DNA of 64,000 nt from CBDDFV01 sp965227335 (GCA_965227335.1 CBDDFV010000006.1:357118-421117); one strand, 5' to 3'; shown: positions 40,448 through 49,573, numbered from the stretch's first letter. The notes: generated by a model from the sequence alone, not told the origin. A program made the numbers and translations.

Positions 40448-41863
40448 ATGGCCGACACCACGCCTCCGGCGAAGGCACGTGCGCACTGGAACAGTCGCCT
40501 CGGCTTCATCCTCGCCGCCGCGGGTTCGGCGGTGGGCCTGGGCAACATCTGGAAATTCCCGTACATCACCGGCGAGAACGGCGGCGGTCTGTTCGTGCTG
40601 ATCTATCTCGCGTGCATCGCGGTGATCGGTCTGCCGATCATGATGGCCGAGATCTTCATCGGGCGGACGGCGCAGAACTCCCCGGTCGGGGCGTTCCGAT
40701 CGCTGTCGGCGCCCGCGAGTCCGTGGATGAGCGTCGGCTGGCTCGGCGTGCTGACGGGGTTCGTGGTCCTGAGCTTCTACAGCGTCGTCGCGGGCTGGGC
40801 GATGCACTACACGTTCCTGTCGCTGAAAGGCGGCTTCGCCGGCATGTCGGCGGACGAGGTCGGCGCGTTGTTCGGCGAGGAGGTCTTCGCGAACACGTCG
40901 GTGAACCTCTTCTGGCACGTGACGTTCATGGCGATCACGATTCTGATCGTGATGGGCGGGATTCAGCACGGCGTGGAGCGGGCGGCCCGGATCCTGATGC
41001 CGCTGCTCTTCGTCATGATGGGCGCGCTGCTCGTCAAGGGCTTCATGAGCCCCGGCTTCAAGGAGGCCGCGAGCTTCGTCTTCAGCCCGAACACCGAGAA
41101 CTTCCGCTGGGGCGCGAGCACGCTGGAGGCGCTCGGACACGCGTTCTTCACGCTCAGCCTCGGCATGGGCGCGATGATCACGTACGGCAGCTACCTCAAG
41201 AAGGACGACGATCTCGTCACGACGTCGGTCACGGTGAGCATTCTGGACACGGTGATCGCCCTGATGGCGTGTCTGGTGCTGTTCCCGATCGTGTTTTCGT
41301 ACGGGATGGAGCCGGGAGCGGGTCCGGGTCTGGTGTTCGTGTCCCTGCCGATCGCCTTCGGACAGATGGGCGGCGGCGTGATCTGGGCCGCGATCTTCTT
41401 CCTGCTGCTGACCTTCGCCGCCCTCACCAGCGCGATTTCGCTGCTCGAGGTGGTGGCGAGCTACTTCATCGACGAACGCAACTGGTCGCGTCCGGTCGCG
41501 GTGATCACGTGCGGCGTGACGATTCTGCTCTTCGGCGTTCCCTCCGCCCTCAGCGGCGGCACGAAGCTGTTCGGCGAGGCCTTCGCCGGGGCGACGGAGC
41601 CGATCTACAAGCTCCTGGGGCACGAGAGCGGCAAGAACTGGTTCGACACCTTCGACTACATCGCGAGCAACTGGATGCTGCCGCTCGGCGGCCTCGGCAT
41701 CGCGTTGTTCGTGGCGTGGCGGGTCGGCGGCCAGGCGCGGGAGCAGGGCTTCATGGCCGGGACGAACTTCGGCAAGCTGTATTGGGGCTGGGTCTTCCTG
41801 CTCCGGTACATCGTGCCCCTCGGCGTGATCGCGGTGTTCCTGCACGCGATCGGCGTGATCTGA
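40448..41863 (+). CDS. Sodium:neurotransmitter symporter family (SNF) transporter
   Basis: The 471-residue membrane protein has about twelve helices of the LeuT fold. The first helix carries the sodium and substrate-site signature AVGLGNIWKFPYITGENGGG (residues about 30-50). Bacterial members import amino acids with sodium. The second half contains TYGSYLKKDDDL and SLLEVVASYFID, also typical. It is followed 62 nt later by an AGCS transporter on the same strand, so the two may be one transcript. Confidence 0.93.
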   Translation: MADTTPPAKARAHWNSRLGFILAAAGSAVGLGNIWKFPYITGENGGGLFVLIYLACIAVIGLPIMMAEIFIGRTAQNSPVGAFRSLSAPASPWMSVGWLGVLTGFVVLSFYSVVAGWAMHYTFLSLKGGFAGMSADEVGALFGEEVFANTSVNLFWHVTFMAITILIVMGGIQHGVERAARILMPLLFVMMGALLVKGFMSPGFKEAASFVFSPNTENFRWGASTLEALGHAFFTLSLGMGAMITYGSYLKKDDDLVTTSVTVSILDTVIALMACLVLFPIVFSYGMEPGAGPGLVFVSLPIAFGQMGGGVIWAAIFFLLLTFAALTSAISLLEVVASYFIDERNWSRPVAVITCGVTILLFGVPSALSGGTKLFGEAFAGATEPIYKLLGHESGKNWFDTFDYIASNWMLPLGGLGIALFVAWRVGGQAREQGFMAGTNFGKLYWGWVFLLRYIVPLGVIAVFLHAIGVI

Positions 41864-41925
41864 TCTGATTCGAGTCGATTCAACCACAGATGTCGCGGCC
41901 GGCCGCGACGCGGGAAAGCGAGCTC

Positions 41926-43731
41926 ATGGAACAACTCAAGAACGAGATGAACGCCATCCTTGACGTCGTGAACGGCGTCATCTGGGCGGACACCGTGCTC
42001 TACATCGTTCTCGGGGTCGGCGTGTTGTTCACGATCTGGAGCGGCTTCTGCCAGTTCAAGGCGCTGACGCACGGGATCGCGGTCACGCGGGGCGTGTACG
42101 ACGACCCGAACGATCCCGGGGCGATCAACCACTTCCAGGCCCTCTCCGCCGCGCTGTCGGCGACGGTCGGCCTCGGCAACATCGGCGGCGTCGCGGTGGC
42201 GATCACGCTGGGCGGGCCGGGGGCGGTGTTCTGGATGTGGATGATCGGGCTCGCGGGCATGGCGTTGAAGACGACGGAAGTCGCGCTCTCCATGCTCTAC
42301 CGCAACACCGACGATCCGGACGAGCCGCACGGCGGACCGATGTGGGTCGCCCAGAAGGGCTTCAAGGCGTGGGGTCTCGCCCCGCTCGGCACGATCATCG
42401 GCGGGATCTTCTGCATCACGCTGCTCATCTCCGCCGTCACCGGCGGCAACATGTTCCAGGCGTGGAACGTGGCGGAGATCACCCACAGCTACTTCCCGAC
42501 CGTGCCGCAGGAAGGCGTCGGCATCGTCCTCGCCATCATCGTCGGCGTCGTCATCATCGGCGGCATCAAGCGGATCGGGAACGTGGCCGGCAAGCTCGTC
42601 CCCGCGATGTGCGTGCTCTACCTGCTCGCGGCGGGGTTCGTGATCATCAGCAACATCGGCCAGGTGCCCGACGTGATCGCCCTCATCTTCCGCTCCGCCT
42701 TCAGCCCGGCCGAAGCGGACGGCGCCTTCCTCGGCGGCACCGCCGGCTACGCCCTGCTCTGGGGCATGAAGCGGGCGCTGTTCTCCAGCGAAGCGGGCCA
42801 GGGATCCTCCCCCATCGCCCACTCCGCCGCGAAGACCTCCGAACCCATCCGCGAATCCGTCGTCGCCGGACTCGAACCCTTCATCGACACGATCGTCGTC
42901 TGCACGCTCACGTCGATCGTCATCCTCTCGACCGGCATCTGGAACCGCGACCACGAGTTCGTGCTCGATACGACGCCGGAGATCATCCAGGCCGTCGACG
43001 CCGACGGAAACCCCGAAGCGAACACGTGGACCATCGCCGACACCACGCTCGATGAGTCGTTCGACCTCGCCTGGCGATCCCAGTTCGGACAGAACACGAA
43101 ACTCATCGTCGTCGGCGACGACGCGAAGGAGAAACGCCAGAACGGCAATGATCTCATCGCGATCGGCGGCTCCGTCAAGGACGTCGAGGACCAGCCCGGC
43201 CGCTACTTCATCGACTGGGGCACGGTCTCCTCCACCATCCAGCCCCACTTCAACTTCCCACCCGAACGCGACCTCGTCGCCGGGGCCGTCTACTCCAACC
43301 CCGCCGGCGCCACGCTCACCGCCAAGGCGTTCGACTCCGTCACCCCGGGACTCGGGATGTGGCTCGTCACCCTCGCGGCGTGGCTCTTCGCCATCTCCAC
43401 CATGATCTCGTGGAGCTACTACGGCGAACAGGGCATCATCTTCCTCTTCGGCGACAAGGCCGTCCTGCCCTACAAGTTCATCTACTGCCTGCTCATCATC
43501 GTCGCCTCCCTGCCGTGGCTCATCACGACCGACAAGGAACTCGACAACCTCACCGCCCTCGGCACCGGCGTCATGCTCTGGGCCAACATCCCGATCATGC
43601 TGATCTTCGGCTTCATCGCGATGAAGGCGTATCACAAGTACATGGGACGCCTCAAGCGCGGCGAATTCCCGCGGCACACGGGACAGAGCCTCGTCGAACT
43701 CACCGAAGGCGACGACCCCCATACCGACTGA
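41926..43731 (+). CDS. Alanine/glycine:cation symporter (AGCS) with large insertion
   Basis: The 601-residue product is a sodium:alanine/glycine importer. Signature blocks are ATVGLGNIGGVAVAITLGGP (residues 80-99), LLWGMKRALFSSEAGQGSSP and ISWSYYGEQGIIFLFG. Usual members are about 450-500 residues. The excess is a soluble insertion of about 120 residues (340-462) between two membrane helices, rich in D, N and T, predicted outside. ATG 41926 was preferred; 41890 gives 12 more residues. A strong terminator follows. Confidence 0.92.
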   Translation: MEQLKNEMNAILDVVNGVIWADTVLYIVLGVGVLFTIWSGFCQFKALTHGIAVTRGVYDDPNDPGAINHFQALSAALSATVGLGNIGGVAVAITLGGPGAVFWMWMIGLAGMALKTTEVALSMLYRNTDDPDEPHGGPMWVAQKGFKAWGLAPLGTIIGGIFCITLLISAVTGGNMFQAWNVAEITHSYFPTVPQEGVGIVLAIIVGVVIIGGIKRIGNVAGKLVPAMCVLYLLAAGFVIISNIGQVPDVIALIFRSAFSPAEADGAFLGGTAGYALLWGMKRALFSSEAGQGSSPIAHSAAKTSEPIRESVVAGLEPFIDTIVVCTLTSIVILSTGIWNRDHEFVLDTTPEIIQAVDADGNPEANTWTIADTTLDESFDLAWRSQFGQNTKLIVVGDDAKEKRQNGNDLIAIGGSVKDVEDQPGRYFIDWGTVSSTIQPHFNFPPERDLVAGAVYSNPAGATLTAKAFDSVTPGLGMWLVTLAAWLFAISTMISWSYYGEQGIIFLFGDKAVLPYKFIYCLLIIVASLPWLITTDKELDNLTALGTGVMLWANIPIMLIFGFIAMKAYHKYMGRLKRGEFPRHTGQSLVELTEGDDPHTD

Positions 43732-43752
43732 TCCCTGAACCCGCCCGGACAC

Positions 43753-43795
43753 GCCGCCGCGCCGCGTTCCCCGACCCGGCGCGGCGGCTTTTCTT
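43753..43795 (+). terminator. Rho-independent terminator after AGCS gene
   Basis: A perfect 12-bp stem (GCCGCCGCGCCG and its inverse) with a 12-nt loop is followed by TTTTCTT. It lies 21 nt beyond the stop at 43731 and is the clearest terminator in the window. Confidence 0.9.
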
Positions 43796-43901
43796 GGCTC
43801 GTTCTCGCCGCTCCGTCGCGGCTGGCCAGCCGTCCACTCGCTTCCTGCACGTCGCGACCGATTCATCGGCCGCTCCGTCTGAATCGGTTCGCTCGATTCC
43901 A

Positions 43902-44540
43902 ATGTTCACCTTCCCCGACCTCGCCGACGCCGCCGCCCGCGGACTCAAACAACGCGCCGACGATCTCGACGCCGAGCACGCCGTCTACGGACTCGACCGC
44001 CTGGACGAACTGGACCTCCACCCCGTTCTCGCCGCCGGCTTCGAACACGCCGGGTACGGCGTCGCCGGCGAACAACGCTATCCCGCCGATCGCGCCCGGC
44101 GCAAGCTGTCCGAGGGCGAACGCTGCGATCTCGTGCTGACGCCCGACGGTCGCCCGCTCATCGTCGAGGACGCCGCCGCGACGCTCTTTGCGCCCGACGA
44201 CGCCGTCCCGCTCGACGAGGCGTTCTGGCTCGAGGTGAAGACCGTCAGCCAGCACACGATCGAAGGCCCGAACGCACGCTACGCGACCGAACTGCTCTCG
44301 ACCGTCCGCCGCGACGTGACGAAACTCGCCAAGGACGACGGCATCCTGCACGCGGGACTCCTGCTCATCCTCTTCGTGGAAAGCCCGCTCGTGAGCGAAC
44401 ATGACCTCGGCGTGTGGGCCGATCGCTGTCTCGAGCGCGGCCTGCCGATCGGCGCGCCGTGCGTCCGCGAGTTCGCCCTCACCGATCGCATGGGCAACGC
44501 CGCCTGCTGCTGCGCGCTCTACCCGGTGCACCACCTGTGA
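43902..44540 (+). CDS. Hypothetical protein with possible PD-(D/E)XK nuclease-like core
   Basis: The 212-residue product is unrecognised as a family. It contains RCDLVLTPDGRPLIVED with D76, and FWLEVKTVSQ with E111 and K113; the spacing and beta-strand context match the D...ExK core of the PD-(D/E)XK nuclease superfamily. A helix-rich stretch (STVRRDVTKLAKDDGILHAG) follows, as in that fold. No partner methylase or specificity protein is nearby. It overlaps the next gene by GTGA. No good ribosome binding site precedes ATG 43902. Confidence 0.7.
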   Translation: MFTFPDLADAAARGLKQRADDLDAEHAVYGLDRLDELDLHPVLAAGFEHAGYGVAGEQRYPADRARRKLSEGERCDLVLTPDGRPLIVEDAAATLFAPDDAVPLDEAFWLEVKTVSQHTIEGPNARYATELLSTVRRDVTKLAKDDGILHAGLLLILFVESPLVSEHDLGVWADRCLERGLPIGAPCVREFALTDRMGNAACCCALYPVHHL

Positions 44541-45418
44541 CCACGCACGCGTCGACATCCCCCCCGCTCCCGGCCAACCGGTTCGATCGCCTCGGCTTTC
44601 TCGCGATCTGGAACGGGCTGTACATGACCGCCCTCGTCGGCGTCGCGGCCGCGCTGCTCGCGCAACCGCTGACCCTCGCCGCGGGTCTCGTCGCGTTCCT
44701 GCTTACGGTCAGCGTCTACCTCATGGACCGCGTCAAACCCGCGGATCGCTTCGTCGATCCCGCTGACGCCAAGGCGCATCCGACGCGGTTCGCGTTCATG
44801 CGGGCGCACGCGGGCGCGATCCGGGTCGCGATGGTCCTCGCCGCGCTCGGGGCCGGCGCCGCCGCATGGTTCGTGCATCCGATCGCGCCGCTGGGCGTCG
44901 TGCTGGCCCACGCGGGCGTGCTGATCTACGGCTCCCTCCCCCGTCGTCCGCGCCCGAAGGATGTGTTCATCGTGAAGAACCTCACGGTGGCGGCGGGCGT
45001 GACGTGCATGGTGCTGCCCCTCGCCGCGCACGTCGAGTTCCTCGCCGCGCACGTCGGCGCGGCGACGATCGTCGGTCTGTTCGTGCTTCTTCACGTGACC
45101 GCGGACGCGATGCTGTGTGATGTGGATGATCGCGAGGCCGACGCCGCGCACGGAACGCACACCGCGCCGAACCGACTCGGCGTGCGGGCGACGTGGCTCC
45201 TCGCGACGGGCCTCGGCGTGCTCGCATGGGTCGTGCTCGTCAGCGCAGGCATGGCGGAGCTGATCCCGATCCGCGCCGCGTGGACGTACGGGGGCCTGCT
45301 TGTCGCCTCGACCGTGGTCGTGCGAATCGCCGCCCCCGCGCGGGTCCGCGACTGGGTCGACCTCAAGCTCCCGTTGGCAGCGGCCGTCGCGTGGGGACTG
45401 CTACGACTGCTCGGATGA
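44537..45418 (+). CDS. UbiA-like prenyltransferase-family membrane protein
   Basis: The 293-residue product has about eight or nine hydrophobic segments. The block LLCDVDDREADAAHGTHTAPNRLG, with acidic DxDDxExD spacing, resembles the second aspartate-rich motif of UbiA-type enzymes that join prenyl chains to aromatic acceptors. The first motif is weaker (VYLMDRVKPADR), so function is uncertain. The GTG start overlaps the upstream stop. Its last 18 bases overlap plsY on the other strand. Confidence 0.7.
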   Translation: MTTHASTSPPLPANRFDRLGFLAIWNGLYMTALVGVAAALLAQPLTLAAGLVAFLLTVSVYLMDRVKPADRFVDPADAKAHPTRFAFMRAHAGAIRVAMVLAALGAGAAAWFVHPIAPLGVVLAHAGVLIYGSLPRRPRPKDVFIVKNLTVAAGVTCMVLPLAAHVEFLAAHVGAATIVGLFVLLHVTADAMLCDVDDREADAAHGTHTAPNRLGVRATWLLATGLGVLAWVVLVSAGMAELIPIRAAWTYGGLLVASTVVVRIAAPARVRDWVDLKLPLAAAVAWGLLRLLG

Positions 45419-46120
45419 CGATGTCGCCGCGGGACGATCGTTCGCTTTCTTCTCGTCGTAGCGCGGCTCCTCGCCCCGGCGCAGACGCCCGATGTTCGAC
45501 CGGTGCCGCCACGCGATCAGCGCGGCGAGCGCGGTCGTCAACACGATCGGCCCCAGCGCGTTCACGAGTCGATCCACGAGCGGCGTCTCGCCCGGGCGGG
45601 CGAGCAGGAGGATCAGGAACGTCACCGGCGCGGACGCGGCGGCGGTCATGCTCGCGACCGAGATGAACCGGAACGCACGCAGCACGACGATCCAGATCAC
45701 AAGCGCGACCAGGAGCGGAATCGTCAGGACGTTCCACATCGCGACCATGCCGCCGAAGCCCGTCGCCACGCCCTTGCCGCCCCTGAACTTCAGGAACGGC
45801 GTGAACATGTGTCCGAGAACCGCCGCGACAGCGACGGCGATCCACTGCCATTGCGATGCGGCGTCGAGGGTCGTCGGATCGCCGCCGAACCAGCCGAGCG
45901 TCAGGCCCGCCGCGATCACCGGCGCCGCGCCCTTCCCCGCATCGCACACGAAGCACGCCATCCCCCACGGCTTCCCCAGCACCCGTCCCGCGTTCGACGC
46001 CCCCACGTTGCCGGAGCCGTGCTTCCGGATATCGACGCCTCGCGCCAGGCCGATCAGCAGCGCGAACGGGATCGACCCGGCGAAGAACGCGGCGGCGATG
46101 AACAGGATCCAGGTCAGCAT
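45401..46120 (-). CDS. plsY: Acyl-phosphate glycerol-3-phosphate acyltransferase PlsY
   Basis: PlsY makes lysophosphatidate from acyl phosphate and glycerol 3-phosphate, the first step of phospholipid synthesis. The 239-residue membrane protein has motif 1 KHGSGNVGASNAGRVLG (residues about 33-49), the CDAGKG block near 60 and PFLKFRGGKGVATGFGGMVA. It is slightly longer than usual because of its C-terminal charged tail. Upstream lies yjbQ on the same strand, 21 nt away. The start lacks a ribosome binding site, and TACCAT lies 11 nt upstream. Confidence 0.95.
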   Translation of the reverse strand: MLTWILFIAAAFFAGSIPFALLIGLARGVDIRKHGSGNVGASNAGRVLGKPWGMACFVCDAGKGAAPVIAAGLTLGWFGGDPTTLDAASQWQWIAVAVAAVLGHMFTPFLKFRGGKGVATGFGGMVAMWNVLTIPLLVALVIWIVVLRAFRFISVASMTAAASAPVTFLILLLARPGETPLVDRLVNALGPIVLTTALAALIAWRHRSNIGRLRRGEEPRYDEKKANDRPAATSSSEQS

Positions 46121-46131
46121 GAATGTTTCGA

Positions 46132-46137
46132 ATGGTA
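46132..46137 (-). promoter_or_regulatory. Weak candidate -10 for plsY
   Basis: TACCAT on the minus strand lies in the 21-nt gap between yjbQ and plsY, 11 nt before the plsY ATG. It could be a second promoter, but no -35 is visible. Confidence 0.25.
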
Positions 46138-46141
46138 CCGA

Positions 46142-46570
46142 TCAGGCGAACGCGTCGCCGTCGTTCAGCACGTGCACCGCGATCTCCCGCCGGTGCGGCG
46201 CGGTGCGGTGCTCCCAGAGGTAGATCCCCTGCCACGTGCCGAGGACCAGCCGACCGCCCGCGATGGGGATCGACAGCGACGTCGCCGTCAGCGCGGCCTT
46301 GATATGGGACGGCATGTCATCCGGCCCCTCCGCGGTGTGCGTGAACGCCGGATTGTGCGCCGGGACAAGCCGGTTGAGCCACTGCTCGAGGTCGTGCCGG
46401 GCGGAGGGATCGGCGTTCTCCTGGATCGTGAGTGAGGCGGAGGTATGCCGGATGAAGACGGTGCAGAGGCCGTCGCCCGCCGCGTGCCGATTGACGATCG
46501 CCCGCACGTGATCGGTGATCTCGTGGAGGCCGGGGCGGTCGGCGGCGATGACGACGGTCTCGGTGGGCAT
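46142..46570 (-). CDS. yjbQ: YjbQ (UPF0047) family protein
   Basis: The 142-residue product has the family blocks FIRHTSASLTIQENADPSAR, PAFTHTAEGPDDMPSHIKAA and LGTWQGIYLWEHR. The family has been linked to thiamine phosphate synthase-like activity, but its real role remains uncertain. GGAGA precedes the start. It lies immediately upstream of plsY. Confidence 0.93.
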   Translation of the reverse strand: MPTETVVIAADRPGLHEITDHVRAIVNRHAAGDGLCTVFIRHTSASLTIQENADPSARHDLEQWLNRLVPAHNPAFTHTAEGPDDMPSHIKAALTATSLSIPIAGGRLVLGTWQGIYLWEHRTAPHRREIAVHVLNDGDAFA

Positions 46571-46883
46571 GGGCGGCGGTCTCCGGGGGGCCGTTCATCC
46601 TGCCGGTTCCGTCCGGTTTCGCAAGTCCGCCGAGGGCGCCCGGTTTCACATCGATCAGGCCCGATAACTCATCGTACGTCCCCATAAGCTGATTGAAATC
46701 AACAATTTACCCATCGAAAGCGGGCGATCCGTTGGCCGTCGGGCGGTCATGTGGTAGGTATAGAGGGTGACGACCGGAGCCGTGGGCTCGGGTCGATTCG
46801 GGAGCGGGAAGGGGCTTTGGGAATCGCGATGGTCGGGTGACCGGCCTCGCGGCGCCTGCGCACGTTCGAAGGAGTCGAGAAAG
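46571..46883. promoter_or_regulatory. Divergent intergenic region with AT-rich core
   Basis: The 313-nt gap separates yjbQ (minus) from the PEP-CTERM-like gene (plus). An AT-rich patch at 46689-46713 holds the dyad TGATT-GA-AATCA (46690-46701). TATAGA at 46759-46764 is a possible plus-strand -10, but TTGGCC upstream is 21 bp away, too far for a normal -35. The ribosome binding site GGAG is at 46871-46874. Confidence 0.4.
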
Positions 46884-47630
46884 ATGATGTCCCGCCGCAT
46901 GAAGACGATGACGCTGATGACCGGAGCGGTGTTCGCCGCGCTGGGGGCGTCATCGACCGCGTTGGGCGATTTCACCAATGTGAACGAGCCCATCTACAAC
47001 AACGAGCCGAACCACCTGCAGATTCTCGAGGGGATCTACGGGGGCGTGTTCCGGGCGAACGGCCTGGATTACACGAACGACGTGATCAGTGCGATTCGCG
47101 TGATGGACAACGTGGACGATGCGGATCCGACGAATCTCGGCGCCGCGCCGAACGGCAAGTTCTCGGACGCGATGTGGACGGGCGGCGTCGCCACGATGAC
47201 TGCGAAGGCGCGGTTCGCGGGCAAGACGCAGAGTTTCGGCTACGTCGACACGAACACGAACGAATACACCACGCTCTTCGATCTCACGGGCAACCAGTTC
47301 GAGGTCGGCGGCAGCGCGGAGGTTGATCTGTCGAACCTGACGTACATGTTCGCCCGCGAGAACGTGGGCGGCGGCGACCGCTTCTTTTCGCAGGCGGGCG
47401 AGAACGTCGACGGGTTCGATCATCTGGTGACGTACCAGATCACCGGTCTGGACGACGGTCGCGTCACCTGGCTCCTCTTCTGGGAAGACACTGCGGAGGC
47501 GGACGGGATCCTGTCCGACTTCGACTACAACGATCTCGTGGTGGAGATCTCGGCCATTCCCGGTCCGCCCGCGATCCTCGCGATCGCCGCCGGTCTCGGA
47601 TGCCTCGGCCGCCGTCGTCGACGCGACTGA
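46884..47630 (+). CDS. Secreted protein with PEP-CTERM-like sorting end
   Basis: The 248-residue product has a signal peptide (MMSRRMKTMTLMTGAVFAAL and small residues before DFTNV). At the C-terminus it has IPGPPAILAIAAGLGCLG followed by RRRRRD, the proline motif, hydrophobic helix and basic end of PEP-CTERM-like sorting signals frequent in planctomycetes. The middle part resembles DUF4114-type extracellular domains (LLFWEDTAEADGILSDFDYN). It is probably a surface or exopolysaccharide-associated protein. No exosortase gene is in this window. GGAG precedes ATG 46884. Confidence 0.85.
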   Translation: MMSRRMKTMTLMTGAVFAALGASSTALGDFTNVNEPIYNNEPNHLQILEGIYGGVFRANGLDYTNDVISAIRVMDNVDDADPTNLGAAPNGKFSDAMWTGGVATMTAKARFAGKTQSFGYVDTNTNEYTTLFDLTGNQFEVGGSAEVDLSNLTYMFARENVGGGDRFFSQAGENVDGFDHLVTYQITGLDDGRVTWLLFWEDTAEADGILSDFDYNDLVVEISAIPGPPAILAIAAGLGCLGRRRRRD

Positions 47631-47672
47631 CCCGAACGCACATCGTCTTCCTTGCGTGCTCTTCAGTGAGAT

Positions 47673-47710
47673 AACGCCGACGTCCATGGGGGCGTCGGCG
47701 TTGTCGTTTA
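47673..47710 (+). terminator. Rho-independent terminator after PEP-CTERM-like gene
   Basis: AACGCCGACG and its exact inverse form a 10-bp stem with a 10-nt loop, followed by a T-rich GTCGTTTA. It lies 43 nt beyond the stop. Confidence 0.8.
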
Positions 47711-47844
47711 TTCGCATGTGCACGCTCGACGGAACGCGAGCTGTCTTCCCGGCGCCCTCACAGACCCGAGTTCGGTGTTGAGAAACAGGTGATCCCTGCG
47801 TTTCCCCCGAACCTGTTCGCCGCGCGACCAGCCGAACATCAGCT

Positions 47845-48837
47845 TCAGAACGACCGCCGCACCGCGAACGCATCACTGAACGCGGCGAGCCGGTCCGACA
47901 GATCGCGGTGGTCCGCGTAGTCGCGCAACTCGGCGATGTCCGCCTGGCCGATCGGGCCGAAACGGATCCGCAGCAACGCCGCCTCGACGGAACGCAGCAC
48001 GCCCTGCTCCGCCTCCGGGGCTCGCTCCGCCACGCCGTTCAGACGCTCGATCAGGTTCGACGCGTCCGCCGCGCGGCGGATGAACTCGACGTCCGCGAAC
48101 GTCGACGTCGACGCGTTCGACAATCGCTCCATCAGACGCGCGGCCTGCTCGATCGCGTCCGCCTCGTCGTCCGTCAATGTGAACCCCCATTCGAACGGAC
48201 CCATCAACGCCGCCGATTCGTCCAGCGACGGCGCCGCGATCGGCGGCATTGCATCCAGCGCGGCGTTGCTCATGTGCGCGCCGCCCGGGGCCGTGAATCC
48301 CGCGAGCTGCGTTGCGCCCGATCCCGGCCGATCCACGCCCAGGGCCGGACCCATCGGCGCCGCGACGTCCGCCCCCGCCTCGGCGAACCGCGCGTCATCG
48401 TCGGTCACGGTCAGATTCGACACCACGCCCGGCTGGTTCGTCGTCGTCTGGTTGGAGGTCCAGATGAACGCGGCGAAGCCGAGCGCGGCCGCCGCCGCGA
48501 CCCAGCCGGTGAACGCGGCGAACCGCCACGGTCCCGGGGCCCCCACCGTCGGTCCGACCGTCGCGGCGAGCACCGCGTCCTCGAAGCCCGGCGGCAGATC
48601 GTCCGCCACGCCGTCGAGAGCGCCGTAGGTCTCGACGCGGATCATCATGTCGACCGCCTCCGCCTCGTCGACGAGGCGTCGGCAATCAGCGCACTGCACG
48701 AGGTGACGCTCCGCGATCAGGCGATTCTCGGGACTGATCTCATCGTCGATCAGCGCGGAGAGCCGGGCGGCGACATCGGCGCAGTCGAGTTCGGGGCGGC
48801 GGGGGTCGCGGGGGGTTGTCGGGTCAGAACTGGTCAT
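47845..48837 (-). CDS. Anti-sigma factor with zinc-finger (ZAS) domain
   Basis: The 330-residue product has an N-terminal ZAS-like zinc finger ERHLVQCADCRRL with H45, C49 and C52 (C19 may also take part), a single membrane helix about residues 104-126 and an outward domain. Such proteins hold an ECF sigma factor at the membrane until a signal triggers release. It is 53 nt downstream of the ECF sigma gene, its likely target. The outer domain is unusual in length and has no recognisable sensor motif. Confidence 0.88.
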   Translation of the reverse strand: MTSSDPTTPRDPRRPELDCADVAARLSALIDDEISPENRLIAERHLVQCADCRRLVDEAEAVDMMIRVETYGALDGVADDLPPGFEDAVLAATVGPTVGAPGPWRFAAFTGWVAAAAALGFAAFIWTSNQTTTNQPGVVSNLTVTDDDARFAEAGADVAAPMGPALGVDRPGSGATQLAGFTAPGGAHMSNAALDAMPPIAAPSLDESAALMGPFEWGFTLTDDEADAIEQAARLMERLSNASTSTFADVEFIRRAADASNLIERLNGVAERAPEAEQGVLRSVEAALLRIRFGPIGQADIAELRDYADHRDLSDRLAAFSDAFAVRRSF

Positions 48838-48890
48838 GGCAAGAGTCCGTTCAGAAGGGTCCGGGAGGGCGTCAGCGGCGGAACGCGGCG

Positions 48891-49454
48891 TCAGGCCTGT
48901 CGGTACCGGCGGATGTCAAAATTCAGCGGCTCCTCATCGCCGTTCTTCAGATCGCGACGAAGTTCGTCCATGAGGGCGGCGCGGGCCCGATTGAGTCGAC
49001 TCATCACCGTGCCCACGGGCACGCCGAGGTGCGCGGCGATCTCGTCGTAACTCAGGTTCTCGCCGACACGCAACATCAGAATCGCGCGTTTGGCTTCGTC
49101 GAGTCGGCCCATCGCCTCGTGGATGCGCTCGAGGTTCTCGTCCATCGCGACCTCACGCTCGGGCCGGCGGCCGGACTGCATCGCGCGATCGTCGGAAAAC
49201 TCCGGGAGCATGCCGGGACGCTTCGTACGCTGGAGGGCGTTGATCGAGAGATTCGTGACCACGCGTCGGAGCCAGCTCGGGAAGGCGATCTCGCCCGCGT
49301 CCGGCGGACTCTTCCACAGCTTGATGAACGCCTCCTGCACGATCTCCTCGGCCCGATGGCGGTCGCGGCAGATGCCGGCGGACAGCGCGATCAGGCGGGG
49401 GCCGTAGGACTGCATCCATTTTCGGAGGTCAGCTTCGTCGAGGGCGTGGGCCAT
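48891..49454 (-). CDS. ECF-type RNA polymerase sigma factor
   Basis: The 187-residue product has region 2 (HRAEEIVQEAFIKLWKSPPD) and region 4 (LSYDEIAAHLGVPVGTVMSRLNRAR, read in two blocks) of ECF sigma factors. It directs RNA polymerase to specific promoters under stress or envelope signals. ATG 49454 has GGAG 7 nt upstream; an in-frame start at 49487 is less likely. The adjacent anti-sigma factor suggests membrane signal control. A 14-bp direct repeat lies upstream. Confidence 0.93.
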   Translation of the reverse strand: MAHALDEADLRKWMQSYGPRLIALSAGICRDRHRAEEIVQEAFIKLWKSPPDAGEIAFPSWLRRVVTNLSINALQRTKRPGMLPEFSDDRAMQSGRRPEREVAMDENLERIHEAMGRLDEAKRAILMLRVGENLSYDEIAAHLGVPVGTVMSRLNRARAALMDELRRDLKNGDEEPLNFDIRRYRQA

Positions 49455-49480
49455 CGTTCTGCTCCAGGGTCCGGACGCGA

Positions 49481-49573
49481 GGGCCATTCCGGGGGGTCAC
49501 TCCAGTCCCACGCCACGCTCGACGGACGGGGGCACATTCAGAGAGACCCGGCGGCGCCCGGGCCATTCCGGGG
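49481..49573 (-). repeat. 14-bp direct repeat upstream of ECF sigma gene
   Basis: GGGCCATTCCGGGG occurs at 49481-49494 and again at 49560-49573. Read toward the sigma gene each copy is CCCCGGAATGGCCC, with a GGAAT core like the -35 of ECF promoters. One copy is 27 nt before the start codon. It may be a sigma or regulator binding site; the -10 partner is not clear. Confidence 0.5.
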
